Source of the DNA: Taxillus chinensis
Taxonomy: Eukaryota > Streptophyta > Magnoliopsida > Santalales > Loranthaceae
Direction: 5' to 3'
Length of the DNA stretch: 64,000 bases
Assembly: GCA_023512835.1 (NCBI GenBank)
Contig: CM042085.1
Coordinates: 40,758,189 to 40,822,188 of the forward strand
Shown: piece by piece, positions 1 through 10,345 of the stretch
Layout: each line of letters begins with the position of its first letter
Position numbering within the stretch: position 1 is the stretch's first letter
Position numbers and translations under genes: made by a program
Notes under the pieces: model-generated
Told to the model about the DNA's origin: nothing
The model's database searches: none
What the model saw: only the letters and a program-made list of their open reading frames with translations

Positions 1-272
1 AAACCTAAAACAAAGAGAGCTCCTCCTTATATAGACCTCACTTATCAAAATGACGTAGTTTTGATAAATGAAATCCCACCATCAAAACGACGTAGTTTTG
101 ATAAATGAAATCCCACCATCAAAACGACGCAGTTTCGATAAATGAAACACACCATCAAAATGACGTAGTTTTGATAAATAAAACACACCATCAAAACGAC
201 GTAGTTTTGATAAATAAAACATGAACTAACCACTCCGCTTCCACACAGGACAAAATACCCACAATCCGAACG
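1..272 (-). repeat. Inverted fragment of a Tekay-type LTR promoter
   Basis: This stretch is the reverse complement of about 18993-19263, the promoter part of the LTR at 18713-20507. It carries the same TATATAAGG-type TATA box (read on the minus strand near 25-35) and five tandem units of about 35 bp, each with a near-palindrome of the type AAAACTACGTCGTTTT, some with point changes. Homology stops near 272. Neither LTR terminus is present, so this is a broken piece, probably moved by rearrangement. Bases 273-350 hold nothing I can assign. Confidence 0.8.
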
Positions 273-350
273 CTTGGATTGAAAGGTGGTGTGTTTTATT
301 TATTCTGTCCTGTGTAGATTTTGTGTAGATGTCAAAAACACACAATGCTA

Positions 351-571
351 GAGAGTAAACAGTTCAACTTCTTTAGGCGAAAAGTAAGGCTTTATTCGCT
401 GCCCGTTGACCTTGAAAATATGACCAGAAGTTTATTGCAGTTCTACACTGCCATAGGGAAACACTCGGGTCACTGTGTATGGCCCCATCCACTTTGATCT
501 CAGCTTCCCTGGAAAAAGCTTCAGTCGCAAATTGAACAACAGCACCTGCTGGCCTGACTGCCCGACCATGG
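351..571 (-). pseudogene. Athila-type integrase C-terminal end (fragment)
   Basis: On the minus strand this reads as the last part of an Athila-lineage integrase: the QVLLFN and [11 protein letters not shown] stretch, then [16 protein letters not shown], then after one in-frame TAA the GHIFKVNGQRIKPY tail and a final stop near 351. These are the hallmark residues of the small DNA-binding fold that ends Athila/Tat integrases. The catalytic core and zinc finger are absent. Homology ends abruptly near 571, where the plus-strand third ORF begins. In a normal Athila the integrase and third ORF lie on the same strand, so an inversion breakpoint falls here. The integrase call is firm; which copy it came from is unknown. 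Confidence 0.85.
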
Positions 572-1786
572 GAAGCCCCGGAGCCAACTCCTGCTGTTTC
601 TTATGAAGATTTACGGAGGCAAACTGCTCAACAACAGGAGGCACAGGCGGAAACCGCTCAGAAGATTGGGTTGCTGAAGAAAAATCAAACTCTCATCCTC
701 AAGGAGCAAAAAGAAGTCAAAGGTCTGCTTGGTAAGATCTGGAAGGCCTTGGGGAAGAAGAAGAAAACTCCTACACCTCCTGTGAAGGATCCGTTTGACG
801 CACCGTCACCTCTGGTACAGCAGCCCGCTGCACATAGCGAAGAGACACCGGAGTATCCACAGTATCCACAAGAGGCGGAGCCCTATACAGCTCCACCCTT
901 TCCTCCAGCAGCTCCCATTTATTTTACACCACTAGCAGGGCCCAGCTCTTCACAGGCCCTTGTTCCCTTAATCCATCCATTGCAATGGTGGTCCGGTGCG
1001 TCATCAGAAGCTCCCCAGGAAGATAACCTCGGGGAGCCCATCCACATTCATCTCAATCCGGCCCTCTCCACCGCTGATGCCACAATTGCTTTTCAGCAGT
1101 TTACTCACTGAGACACCTTGCAAGCACGCTTTACGTGTTATTCCAAAGTCTTCACGTCATTCTATTTGCAGCGTATCCTAGCTGATGAGTACTTATCTGC
1201 CGATGACGTTGACTTATTCTGCCGTACGATGCGACACGTGGTGGAGGCTAAGCCCAACAACTATCCTATGGCTCAGTACACCTCCATCATGCTTTGCGAG
1301 ATATATGAGCAGCCGTTAGAGAAGCACGTTTTCCGCTGGCTGATGAATGGAGCAGTAGAAGGACATCGCTCTTGGCACCAGGTCCATGAGGTTCTTATAC
1401 CGGTCCTCCTTGATCAACACTTCGTACTCTTGCAGTTGGACTTGAGTGTGGGCCATGCGGTCCTTTATGACCCAAGCCAAGCCCATGGGTTTTCCACATG
1501 AAAGAAGAAGCTCGTCCATGGTTTCTTAAAAAAAATCAAAAACGCACTCAGAAAAGAAGGGCTGTTGAAATCCAAGTTTCCTCTTGTGCACTTCAATGAA
1601 ATGGAGCTTCCCCAACAGCCTGATCAATTCAGTTATGGGATTTTTGTGTGCTATTATTTGATAGCTCTGTTGCAGCATAAGGATACTTGGGCGCTCACAG
1701 GAGAAACATCTACTGACTTTGTAGCGGGTCTTAGGAGAATGGTGGCCCATGTTATCTTCTACTACAGCGTACCCACCAACCGGTAA
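572..1786 (+). pseudogene. Athila third ORF encoding a Ulp1/C48-like cysteine protease domain (inactivated)
   Basis: A single reading frame of about 404 codons runs to a TAA at 1784-1786, broken only by two in-frame TGA codons (1109-1111, 1499-1501). Both could be CGA changed by cytosine deamination. Residues 1-180 are Gln/Pro-rich with a basic KKKKTP patch near 60. Residues about 250-380 match the Ulp1 (SUMO protease, peptidase C48) fold: WH near 270, catalytic-type His 283 in QHFVLLQLD, Asp 300 in LYDP, an oxyanion-type Gln near 348 in LPQQPD, then the SYGIFVCYY block. The catalytic Cys expected before GIFVCYY is Tyr 355 (TAT, 1634-1636), one transition from TGT, so the enzyme would be dead. 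It lies in the usual Athila third-ORF position: 3' of pol and 1.2 kb before the polypurine tract. The true start codon is unknown because the 5' end is lost at the breakpoint near 571. The domain call is by motif only. Confidence 0.7.
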
Positions 1787-3017
1787 CGGTCTTCTTCCTT
1801 TTTCGCTTTCCCATGCTCTGAGGACATCGCATCGTTTAAGTGTGGGGGGGGGGGGTTTCCCTTGAACCGGTTGCTTGTGTGGTTGCATGCATGATTTGTT
1901 TTTTTATGTTGTTGCTGTGATAAAGATGTTTCAGTCATTAAGGTGTGTTATAAGTTAGTTGAGCATGTCTTTACTTCTTGTATGATATCACCATGATTTT
2001 AGAGCTGACATTTGAATAGTAAGCTGAGCATGTTATGTTAGGATGAGCTTTGTAAACCCTGAAGTTGAGTGTAGAATAGACATATACTTTTTGAGAGCAC
2101 CATTTTCTTGCCTTTGAGTGTATTTTATGGGTTATTGGGTTACTAATTTGCTCTTAATATTCATTACTAGCTATTTATTGGTTGGAGTTAATTAGGCATA
2201 AGAAGTACCTGTTAGTGGCTTAGTGTTTGGTGTATGGTGTTAGTGATTCAAGTATTTTAGCTTGTGAATTGAAAAAAAAAACAAACAAACAAAAAGAACC
2301 CTATTGCTATTTATGTGTAATAAAAGGGTTGTGTGAGGAAAATAGTTAAGTGAATAATCCATCAAGGGAGAGCATAAAATGAAACCTTGTAAGGTTATTA
2401 TTTAAAAGAAGTGTGAAAAAAAAACAACAAGGTTTTTCAGAATAAAAGCCATAATCGCTGAGTTGTGTTTATTTAGATTGTTAAGCTCAATTCTTTGGCT
2501 CAAGGTGTGTTTTATCAGTCATTAGAGTAGAGTGTGAATTCATTGAGCAAAGAAAAGTGTGTAAGTTGCAAAAAAGTATAATAAAGGGTGTGTTTTCCTT
2601 GACGAGCACAATGGGGATCTCTCATGTTTACTTAGCAAAAACTTAATCAATAGCTAGTAGCGAGTGTGAGAGTAGATTGTACACATCCTCTTTAGCTGTT
2701 AGGCATTGATAGTAAGGCATGAGAGGAGAGAAAAGAAAGTTATATTCGAGTGAGGCTGCTCTAACCTTGGTAAGGACTTTCAGGGGAAGCTAAGTTTCAT
2801 TTTATCCTTGCATGTTTGCGTCTATCTGAACTGTTAGTAATGATATTACATGGTTGTTGGACTTGATAGTAAGGGCATGTTTAGATTAATTTGTGATTCA
2901 TTTTAGTTGCTAGAATGTCCACTTCATCATGATAGAGTTGTATGCCTTAGGAAACCATGCCTCTCTTGTTTGTTATTTTATTCTTTCTTTCCAGTTTGAC
3001 TGTGTGTTTGTTTCTTT
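1787..3017 (+). other. Athila noncoding 3' region
   Basis: No ORF of note. Athila elements usually carry a long AT-rich untranslated stretch between the last ORF and the 3' LTR, and this fits. A G-run of about 12 near 1843-1855, preceded by AAGTGTGGG, resembles the real polypurine tract (CAAGTGTGGGGGAA at 3040-3054) and lies 1.2 kb upstream of it, so it may be an old second tract. Confidence 0.7.
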
Positions 3018-3056
3018 TTGCTTGAGGACAAGCAAAGGTTCAAGTGTGGGGGAATT
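3018..3056 (+). other. Athila polypurine tract and 3' LTR border
   Basis: The stretch GAGGACAAGCAAAGGTTCAA followed by GTGTGGGGGAATT, directly before TGATAA, is the signature border of Athila elements. The G-rich tract primes plus-strand DNA synthesis. It shows that the LTR beginning at 3057 acted as a 3' LTR for the sequence to its left. Confidence 0.9.
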
Positions 3057-4600
3057 TGATAAAGCGCATTTATGCCGTCATCCTATACTATATTTAGGGT
3101 GTTTTAGAGTATGTTTTGAGCCTATTTGCATGGTATTTTGCTTATATTTGCTCTAACCCCTAGGAAGACCTTGTTTGATGCATAGTTGTACTTTTTGAGT
3201 GTTTTTGGCAGGTTTTGGAGAAACTTTTTCCCACACACCTTGGCTAGATCACTCCATACACTTAAGAGGAAGCTATAGGAAGACGATGGGAGCAAAATAA
3301 GAGCAAAATGAAGGTGCACGCGAAAAGGTGTTTCTCACGTGCAAGGAGTTTGACACATGGATGCTTTCTACAAGTTCTACTGAAGCTTTGGAGCAAATTT
3401 GGGCTGATTTGGAGCTGCACGTGAAAAGGACTTTCTCACGTGCATTCTCGCGTGCAGGCAGTTTTGAGCTCCACATGATGTGTTTTGTTGTTTTAATCAT
3501 TTTCATCTAAAGAACTTGGGTCAAATTTGGTGTAGTTTGAGTTGTATTGAGCCTAGAACGTCGAATAGTGCCACTAACCAAAACGACGTCGTTTTGGCTG
3601 CGACCACATTTATAATTAAGGCACACCTTTTGTAACCCTAATTTGGCCCACTAAATCCTATAAATAGGGGGCTTGGGAGGCATTGTAGATCATATTGAGT
3701 TAGACAATCTGATTTAAGTTCCGAAGAAGAGTTATAGCCGTTGCTAAAAGATCGGATTGTCCTTGGCGGCACTGGAGTTGGAAAGGAGCAATTTTGGGCA
3801 GCAGATACCGGAGTCTTTGGAGGCCGAAGTCCTGGTTCATCTTGGGTTCTTCCTTTATTGTCCTGGTACTGTAATCATGTTCTTTGTTGTAATTTCTATT
3901 GCTTTCATTATGATTATGGAGTAGTTTTGTTAGTCTAGGGGAGCAATGTAGCCCCCAATATGTTGTAATTAGTTTGGTTTATGGTTGTACAATGAAATGA
4001 AATTCAGTTCTTGTTTAATTCACTTGTATGAAAGCGAATGCCTAATTTATGCATGATTAGGTAATCTTAGCCCTTGTCTAGGGTGGAACACTAGTGAATT
4101 AGATTTAATGTTGTATGCTGGACCAAGTCTACAACTATTAGATTGTTTATCTACCTAGACCACTTTTATTCACATGGGCCAAATGGGATAAAAGCCTTAA
4201 ATCTATCTTAGCATGGACCAAATGTAAGATAGGTGGGAGATAATCAACATCAACATGAATTAGAATTGAAATCAAGAACAAGAGCCATAATCCAGATTAT
4301 TACAATCCATTGGGTGGTAAACATTGCGACCCTAGATCCTTAATCACTGAAATTTCTATACCAATTGCTTGCCAACAATCTGATTTAATCACTTTTGCTT
4401 TACCTATACAGAATTCAAACTATTTGCACAACTTAAATCATTTTTCCAGACATGGACCAAATCTATTAGTTTAGTGATCATCTGTCTTTCAGCACTAGTT
4501 CCTTCCCGGTGGGATCGATAATCGGGGTTTCAATACTCCACTTATTACTTGGCGAGTGCACTTGCTGCATACCTATACCACATATAAAATTTTTAAGTCA
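3057..4600 (+). repeat. Athila LTR (+), 1544 bp
   Basis: It begins TGATAAAGCGC after the polypurine tract and ends in AAGTCA just before a tRNA-Asp-type primer site. It matches the inverted LTR at 60042-61586 along its whole length. The U3 part holds several GCACGTG/CGTGCA motifs (3313-3460), a perfect palindrome (3578-3597) and a TATA box (3659-3666). The LTR has a polypurine tract on its left and a primer site on its right, so it looks shared by two element bodies, as in tandem or recombined copies. Confidence 0.92.
3578..3666 (+). promoter_or_regulatory. Athila LTR core promoter: ACGTCG palindrome plus TATA box
   Basis: CCAAAACGACGTCGTTTTGG (3578-3597) is a perfect 20-bp palindrome around a GACGTC core, the C-box type of ACGT element bound by plant bZIP factors. 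It lies 61 bp before TATAAATA (3659-3666). The same palindrome recurs at 61047-61066 in the inverted LTR. Binding is inferred. Confidence 0.65.
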
Positions 4601-4606
4601 AGTTTT

Positions 4607-4617
4607 TGGCGCCGTTG
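4607..4617 (+). other. Truncated Athila primer-binding site (tRNA-Asp type)
   Basis: TGGCGCCGTTG is the first 11 nt of the site that pairs with the 3' end of plant tRNA-Asp; the full 18-nt form is at 60018-60035. Homology breaks at 4617, where filler sequence begins. Confidence 0.8.
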
Positions 4618-4654
4618 GTATTGTGTGTTTTTGAAGGGTATTGTGTGTTTTTGA
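4617..4654. repeat. Direct repeat / filler DNA at a truncation junction
   Basis: GGTATTGTGTGTTTTTGA occurs twice (4617-4634, 4637-4654). The 16-mer TTGGTATTGTGTGTTT at 4615-4630 also lies at 20621-20636, just beyond the other end of E1. This joins a broken Athila leader to a broken E1 LTR. Confidence 0.7.
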
Positions 4655-5144
4655 GGTTGCGCCCATTTGTGTGGTGTGTTTCCATGCTATTTGTTTCTGC
4701 CACATCACTGCACTGGTACACGCTCTCATATAGATGATAGGTGCATGGGATGGGTTGGGGGAGACTTGATCCTTGCTGAGCTGTGGTTGCTCACCCCTCC
4801 TACTGTGATGTGTTTTCTTTCAGGAACCTACAGGCGTTAGGTGGAATCCCAAGGTGGAAGACCGTATTTGCTTTATCGTTTCTTTTCGATTATGTTAATT
4901 TATGGTAATTGATGTAACCCCAGGTGGGGAGATATTGTAATGAGGAGTTTAATGTAATAAAAGCATGTTTGGACACGTTTGTAATGGTTTGAACTTAATA
5001 AATATATGATTTTGTCTCTCTGAATATTTGTTGTGAGGTGTAGTGTCCTGTGTGGGCGTGTTGTATCTTGCCCCCTTTATCCAAACTCGGGTAAAGGGAG
5101 GGTCACGTTCCGGTCTCCTCATGTTGGAAATCCGGGGTGTGACA
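4653..5144 (+). repeat. 3' remnant of the E1 5' LTR
   Basis: It aligns with 20019-20507, the end of the E1 3' LTR, and finishes GGGGTGTGACA directly before the primer site. The first about 1.3 kb of the LTR is missing. Confidence 0.88.
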
Positions 5145-5147
5145 ATA

Positions 5148-5340
5148 TGGTATCAGAGCATGGTCTAGTTGGCCTAGGGTAGTGGGCGGACTTGGTTATC
5201 TTGAGTCCTTTGGAGGAGCCTGGAGGGACGTGCCTGATCAACATGGTCCTCTCGGAGCCTCTAAGGTGTACTTGGGGTAGTCCAGTCTTGTGGTAGGATT
5301 TGCATACATTGGCATTAGGGCACTAGTTGCATTTGTTGTT
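5148..5340 (+). other. E1 primer-binding site and conserved leader
   Basis: TGGTATCAGAGC at 5148 is complementary to the 3' end of initiator tRNA-Met, the usual chromovirus primer. The next about 180 nt (GTCTAGTTGGCC onward) are nearly identical in all Tekay-like copies here, autonomous or not. From 5341 to 5771 I see no gene, only diverged leader. Confidence 0.88.
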
Positions 5341-5771
5341 TATGTATGAATGTATGGATAACTGTGGGAATGTTTTAAATGAAAAAAAAAATAATTGTGC
5401 AACTCTGATATATTGTGACAACTTAAGCACGACTACAAAGAAAAGAATATGTGGTATGGAATTTGTGTACTAGTGGACTTGTGCAATGTGAACGAACTAC
5501 ATAGAGATAATACTGTTGATATTCTGAAAATGACTAGGTGAGATATGTGAATGCTTAAGTGTGTGCCTTTGTATGGTCTTGTGTGGAATAAGCAATGTGA
5601 TGTTCAAAACGATGAGATATTCACTTGAGTATAAATGATATGTGTAATGTGAAGGTGTGAACTTGTATAGTCTGTGAAATGTGAATCTACGAATCTGTGT
5701 GGTGATAATGTGTGTTTTGAGATTAGTTATAGCTCCAAATGCCTAGTCGATAATGGTATTGAGAGCGTCGA

Positions 5772-6263
5772 GTGTTAACCTGGAGCGCTACCTCCTCGTG
5801 TACCCAGCCTCTGAAAAAAATTATGACCCGTACGACAGAAGAGCCCGCCACCCAGGCTGGGCAAGTGGGAGAGCTGCAGGCTGAAGGTGATAATCTAATC
5901 ACGGCAAAGGTTGGCGTTTTAGGTCCGATTATCCAAGAGATGAGGGATCAAATTCGACAACTGATTAGGAGCAAGGTATGCCGAGAGCTGTGAACCCATA
6001 TCGTTGAGGGGAGTTTGGGTGCGGATCAATGGAAGCCAAATTTTCCCAATCAGCAGGAAGGACTTAAGAGGCAAAGGGTGTAAGTTGAGAATGGTCATGA
6101 GTTTCAAGTTGGGAGTCAACCCTCAACACTTCCATTTGAGTCCCGTTTCCCTAAGGGTTGTGCTTGTTATGGACAACTGGGACATTGGAAAAGAGAGTGT
6201 GCCAAGAAGCAGTACCGATGCCGCCTTTGTGGAAAAGTAGGACGTCTTCGTACAGTCTGTTTT
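5772..6263 (+). pseudogene. E1 gag fragment, first part (zinc knuckle)
   Basis: A short gag-like segment contains AGQVGELQAEGDNLITAKVG and then, in another frame, a CCHC knuckle (CACYGQLGHWKREC, C-x2-C-x4-H-x4-C) and a second knuckle-like CRLCGKVG stretch near 6145-6263. The reading continues at 15094 after the E1b insertion. A frame change and a stop near 5991 break it. Its homologue in E1b lies at 9112-9510. The capsid part typical of a full gag is not recognisable, so the function is at most partial nucleocapsid. Confidence 0.7.
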
Positions 6264-8431
6264 TGTAATGACCCATGTGTAAGAGGTTAACCACAAACAC
6301 CTTGGATGTTGGTGTACAAGTTTGAGGTAAGAGATGAGCCCATGAGGGGACTTCTGGGAGGTGCATGTGACAAGTGATAACATGCATTTATGCCCTAGGA
6401 AGATGCTATGCATATACATGCGGTTTTAAGCTATTTTGGCAGATATTGGAGCTTACTTTTGCGATGGTAGATGGCCTCAAACAATTGGCGTGCAAGAACA
6501 AAAGTTTCTTAGAATGAGGTCCTCTACCTACCACAGAAATTTCAGAGCATTTGGAGCTGCACGTGAATTCACCCATTTCACGTGCAAGCATATTTTTGCT
6601 TCTCACGCCTCTACAAGATGCAAGGAGGTTTGGGGTAAAGTTTAAGTGCATTTGGAGCTGCACGCCAATTGGGGAATTGGCGTGCAAATTGGCGTGCAGG
6701 CATATTTTTGCATGGTTACCTTAGTTTTGTTATTCTAATCATCTTTTCCAAAAGGACCATGTTGGAATTGTGAATATTTTGGTGTGTATGGATGTGGGAA
6801 GGTCATAGCTTGTTCCATCAAAACTACGTCGTTTTGATGCTGGGATTCACTTAATCAAAACTACGTCGTTTTGATGTTGTGTTGTCTATATAAGGATGAA
6901 GAGCCCTCTGTTTTAGATTTAGGGTTTGTTGCTCCACCAGCCGTCGCAGAGTGAGAGAGAGAGAGAGAGGGAGAGCTACTGGCTTGCTGCCGGAGCATCT
7001 TGCGTGGGGAGGACGGCGTCTAGCATGGGAGCAAGAGCAGGAGGACGTTTCCAAGGTAGGGGTTCTGTCTCACCTGATCTGTTCTAGGGTTAGGCCCTGT
7101 GTAGAGCTTCTACTGTTATTATTATACTATCTATATGTAAATTCATATAGGTGTGACCTCCTATATGAATGTTGGCCTTTAATGGCATATTGGTTGATTT
7201 GATGTTTGGGAGTGGGCTGGAAATCATTGGGTTGTCCATGCCCACTAGGTGTTTGATAAAATGTTTGTGTGGCTACGCTCACTACGTGTTTGATAATATC
7301 CCTGTGTGACTGTTGTATGTTACGTGTTTGGTTTTAAGCCTGTTTGGCTGGTGTATGTTGTCTGTAACTGACTATGTTGGCCTGTGTGAATCTTGTTTGA
7401 GATTTGTTGAGGAGATAATTTATAACCTGAGTTTTGAGAACTGGATTGTGTTGAGAATGCTGAGTTGTAATCATATGTTTGAGATATGCTTGTTGAGTTA
7501 CACTACTGAGTTGTATTGAGTTGAAATGTGTTGCTGAGTTGCACTGCTGAAACTGATTGAATTGTTGATTGAGATTGAGTACCCAAATACATGTGGGTTG
7601 AGCTGAGTTATGGGCCAGGCACAAGAACTGGACCCTTGAGATTTGGCCAGGACTGCGGTCCTGAGTCTCGATGTAGCACTCACGACGGTGCGCTAAGTCT
7701 GCACCCATTCCTGAGGGTAGGTATGGCGCCCGAGGAGGTGGTTGGCCATACCTGACTCGGGTGGAAAATGTTGCATTGGTGTCCATGCAACATTCGCCTG
7801 GATGTGGTATGTCATGTCGCCGTGGTGGCGGGGTGTCCTCTGCCCTCCAGTGTGGGCTCAGGTAAAAGGTGTGTTACTGGGTGATATTTGCTGCTTTAGC
7901 TTTAGGCACGACACGAGCACAAGCATACACTTGTCATGCATACTGTTGAGTGGGACGGGTCTGGGGAGACTGGATCCCTACTGAGCTATGGTTTGCTCAC
8001 CCTTCCCATAAACTGTTCTTTTTGTGCAGGCGTTTGGCAGGCGGTAGGTGAAAGGGGCTGGAGGATAGGCCACTGAGGCTGAAGACTATGTTGGTTTTCA
8101 TTGTTCTGTTATGGATTTCTATTTTTATGTGTGAGATTATTTGTAAACAGTATCTCCTGGTTTAAATGGGAACTTTCCCCAGTGAGTTATATTGAACTTT
8201 GAGCCCTTTTTAAATGTAATGAAGTGGGTTATGGTTGTTATTTAATTATTGATTGTGTGCATGGTTTGGGAGCAGGAGCATGCCCGTGGCATGTTAGCCT
8301 GGTTGTACAGGTTTGGGACAGCACCCGTGTCATAAGTCCTTTTAGGTGCTTGCACCAACCCCTTGACCCTTCAGGTGCGGGCATGGGCAGTCATTACCCG
8401 TTTCCAAGTGAAAGGAAATTGGGGTGTGACA
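6264..8431 (+). repeat. E1b 5' LTR, 2168 bp
   Basis: It begins TGTAATGACCCATG and ends GGGGTGTGACA. From 6374 it contains a block colinear with the Athila U3: TGATAACATGCATTTATGCC, CCTAGGAAGA, TTTTGGCAG, TTTGGAGCTGCACG, two ACGTCG palindromes, then a TATA box and a GA-rich run at 6952-6973. Confidence 0.93.
6817..6894 (+). promoter_or_regulatory. E1b LTR core promoter: two ACGTCG palindromes and TATA box
   Basis: Near-palindromes containing AAAACTACGTCGTTTT lie at 6817-6838 and 6854-6875, followed by TCTATATAAG (6885-6894). The transcript start probably lies just downstream, before the GA microsatellite. The equivalent in the 3' LTR has its TATA box at 13545-13554. Confidence 0.65.
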
Positions 8432-8625
8432 ATATGGTATCAGAGCATGGTCTAGTTGGCCTAGGGTAGTGGGCGGACTTGGTTATCTTGAGTCCTTTGG
8501 AGGAGCCTGGAGGGACGTGCCTGATCAACACGGTCCTCTTGGAGCCTCTAAGGTGTACTTGGGGTAGTCCAGTCTTGTGGTAGGATTTGCATGCATTGGC
8601 ATTAGGGCACTAGTTGCATATGTTG
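8432..8625 (+). other. E1b primer-binding site and conserved leader
   Basis: TGGTATCAGAGC (from 8435) follows the LTR by three bases and pairs with initiator tRNA-Met. The roughly 180-nt leader matches those of E1, E2, E3, E3a and E3b. From 8626 to 9111 the leader is AT-rich and I see no gene. Confidence 0.9.
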
Positions 8626-9111
8626 CTCATGTGTGATCATGTGGGAACTGTGATTAAGCTGTATATGTGGTAGGAATGCATGAATAACGTGATAAAGTGT
8701 TAATTTGTGCAACTTTGATCTTTTGTGGTAATTTGAACATGAAAGCAAGGAAAAGAAATTGTGGAATTGAAACTGTGTGCTTGGAAACTTGAGGCTTGTG
8801 AGTGGTAAACAAAATAATAATAATAAATTAAATTAAAAAATTAATAATAATAACAATTAAATAAATTAAATATACAATAATGTTGGTGTTCTGTGAATGG
8901 TTGAGCATGTGATTTGTTTGGTATTGTGTGAAATAAGTGTGGTTATGAGCAATGCAATGGAATGTAAAATTGGTATAGTCTGTTAAATGTGAACCTATGG
9001 GCTTGTGTGGTAATAACGCGTGTTATAACTTAAGCTGCTTAGTCGGTAGTGGTCTCGCGATTGTTGAGATCGTTTAGTGTTAATCTGGGGCGCTACCTTT
9101 TCGCGTAGCCA

Positions 9112-9510
9112 ATGTTTCTGAGAACTATAAACCGTGCGACTATTGAGGTAACAGAGGAGGCTGCGACTCAGGTTGGGCAAGTGAGAGAGCTACAGGCTGA
9201 AGGTGATAAACTAATCACGACAGAGGTTGGCATCTTTAACCCGATTATTCCAGAGGTGAGGGATGAGATTCGACAACTAAGTTGGAGCGAGGTGCGCCGA
9301 GAGCTGTCAACCCATGTCATTGAGAGGAGCTTGGGTGAGGATCAACCCCCAACACTCCCGTTTGAGCCCCGTTTCCCAAAGGGTTGCGCTTGCTGTGGAC
9401 AACCGGAACATTTGAAAAGAGAGTGTGCCAAGAAGCAGTACCGGTGTCGCCTCTAGGAAATGTAGGGCGTCTTCGTATAGTCTGTTTTGGTAGGACCGGG
9501 AGTGATGCTG
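9112..9510 (+). pseudogene. E1b gag fragment with CCHC zinc knuckle
   Basis: An ATG at 9112 opens 114 codons: a short acidic helical part (GQVRELQAEGDKL, then IPEVRDEIRQL), a Pro-rich linker, and a perfect CCHC knuckle CACCGQPEHLKREC. A TAG at 9454 interrupts the second knuckle (YRCRL, then GNVGRL in another frame), where sister copies read CRLCGKVGRL. Family gag proteins bind RNA through such knuckles. The normal capsid region is missing and the product is about a quarter of usual gag length. It may be a decayed gag or a deliberately short one; conservation in E1 and E3 favours common descent. Confidence 0.72.
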
Positions 9511-10345
9511 GAGGACTAGCTAGTGAGGCCCGTAGAAGAGCAAGACAGAACTTCATTGGTGGTATCGTGCCCCTTTGGTGGGTTGTCGGTTGAGTCTCGT
9601 ACTAGTTATGTGAGGCTGGGTGGACCTTATCATGTCCCATTTGAGTTAACATTTCGAATGGATGTGGTTGGTGACCTGTTAGGAAATAAATAAGTAAAAA
9701 GAGTAAATATAGATTTATAACGCTAGAAGAATAATGAGTAACTAATGAATATATATGGGTGTTGATTTTATATGTGATTGGTATTCAACTTTGGCACGTG
9801 TTGATAATCAGAGTAACCAAATCTTGTAGGCTACCTTTTACCAGTGGGAGGAAATTTAGATTGGCTAGCTAGTAGAGCTTGAGGTGAAATGATGGCTTGT
9901 GGGTTATTGTGTGACACCTTCTTGGGAACCTTGAATAATAGAAATATGTTCTTAAGTGGATAGAGGTATGTGTTGGAGTACTACTTGAAAGGGATATTCC
10001 TATGGTTACCTTTCTTTTCCAAGCATTGTGGTTGAGGGGAAAACGCAGCTAGTATAGCCTGCTCTTAGAGTCCTTGAAGTGAAATCTTGTTGGCTGGAGT
10101 GGTCATTGCAAGTTCTGGTTAGTAACTATATAGGTGTTCTGGGTTCTCAGATGGTCAAGCAGTGGCCATGTGTCGTGTTTGTCGAGTGTGAAAGACCATG
10201 AGTGATGTTCTTAGAACATGTTGTGAAATGGGGATGCACACGTGTAATATGTGAAGTGTTCTGGAGCTCAACTATCGGCTGTGAGTGGGTTTCAAGGGTC
10301 GTGCCCGGTGCATCCAATTGGTAAAAAGAGGTAAGCAAGTGAGAT
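9511..10345 (+). other. E1b internal noncoding region
   Basis: No convincing ORF. It is AT-rich and alignable with 15221-16106 in E1 and, inverted, with 37380-38179 in E3, so it is a shared part of the non-autonomous family in the place where pol should be. Confidence 0.6.

Noticed and set aside
1526..1888. A 120-codon minus-strand frame opposite the Ulp1-like ORF
   Set aside because: No motif; the plus strand carries the recognisable protease blocks.
3741..3938. A 65-codon frame in the Athila LTR, also at 60706-60903
   Set aside because: Conserved only as LTR DNA after the TATA box; no family or codon evidence.
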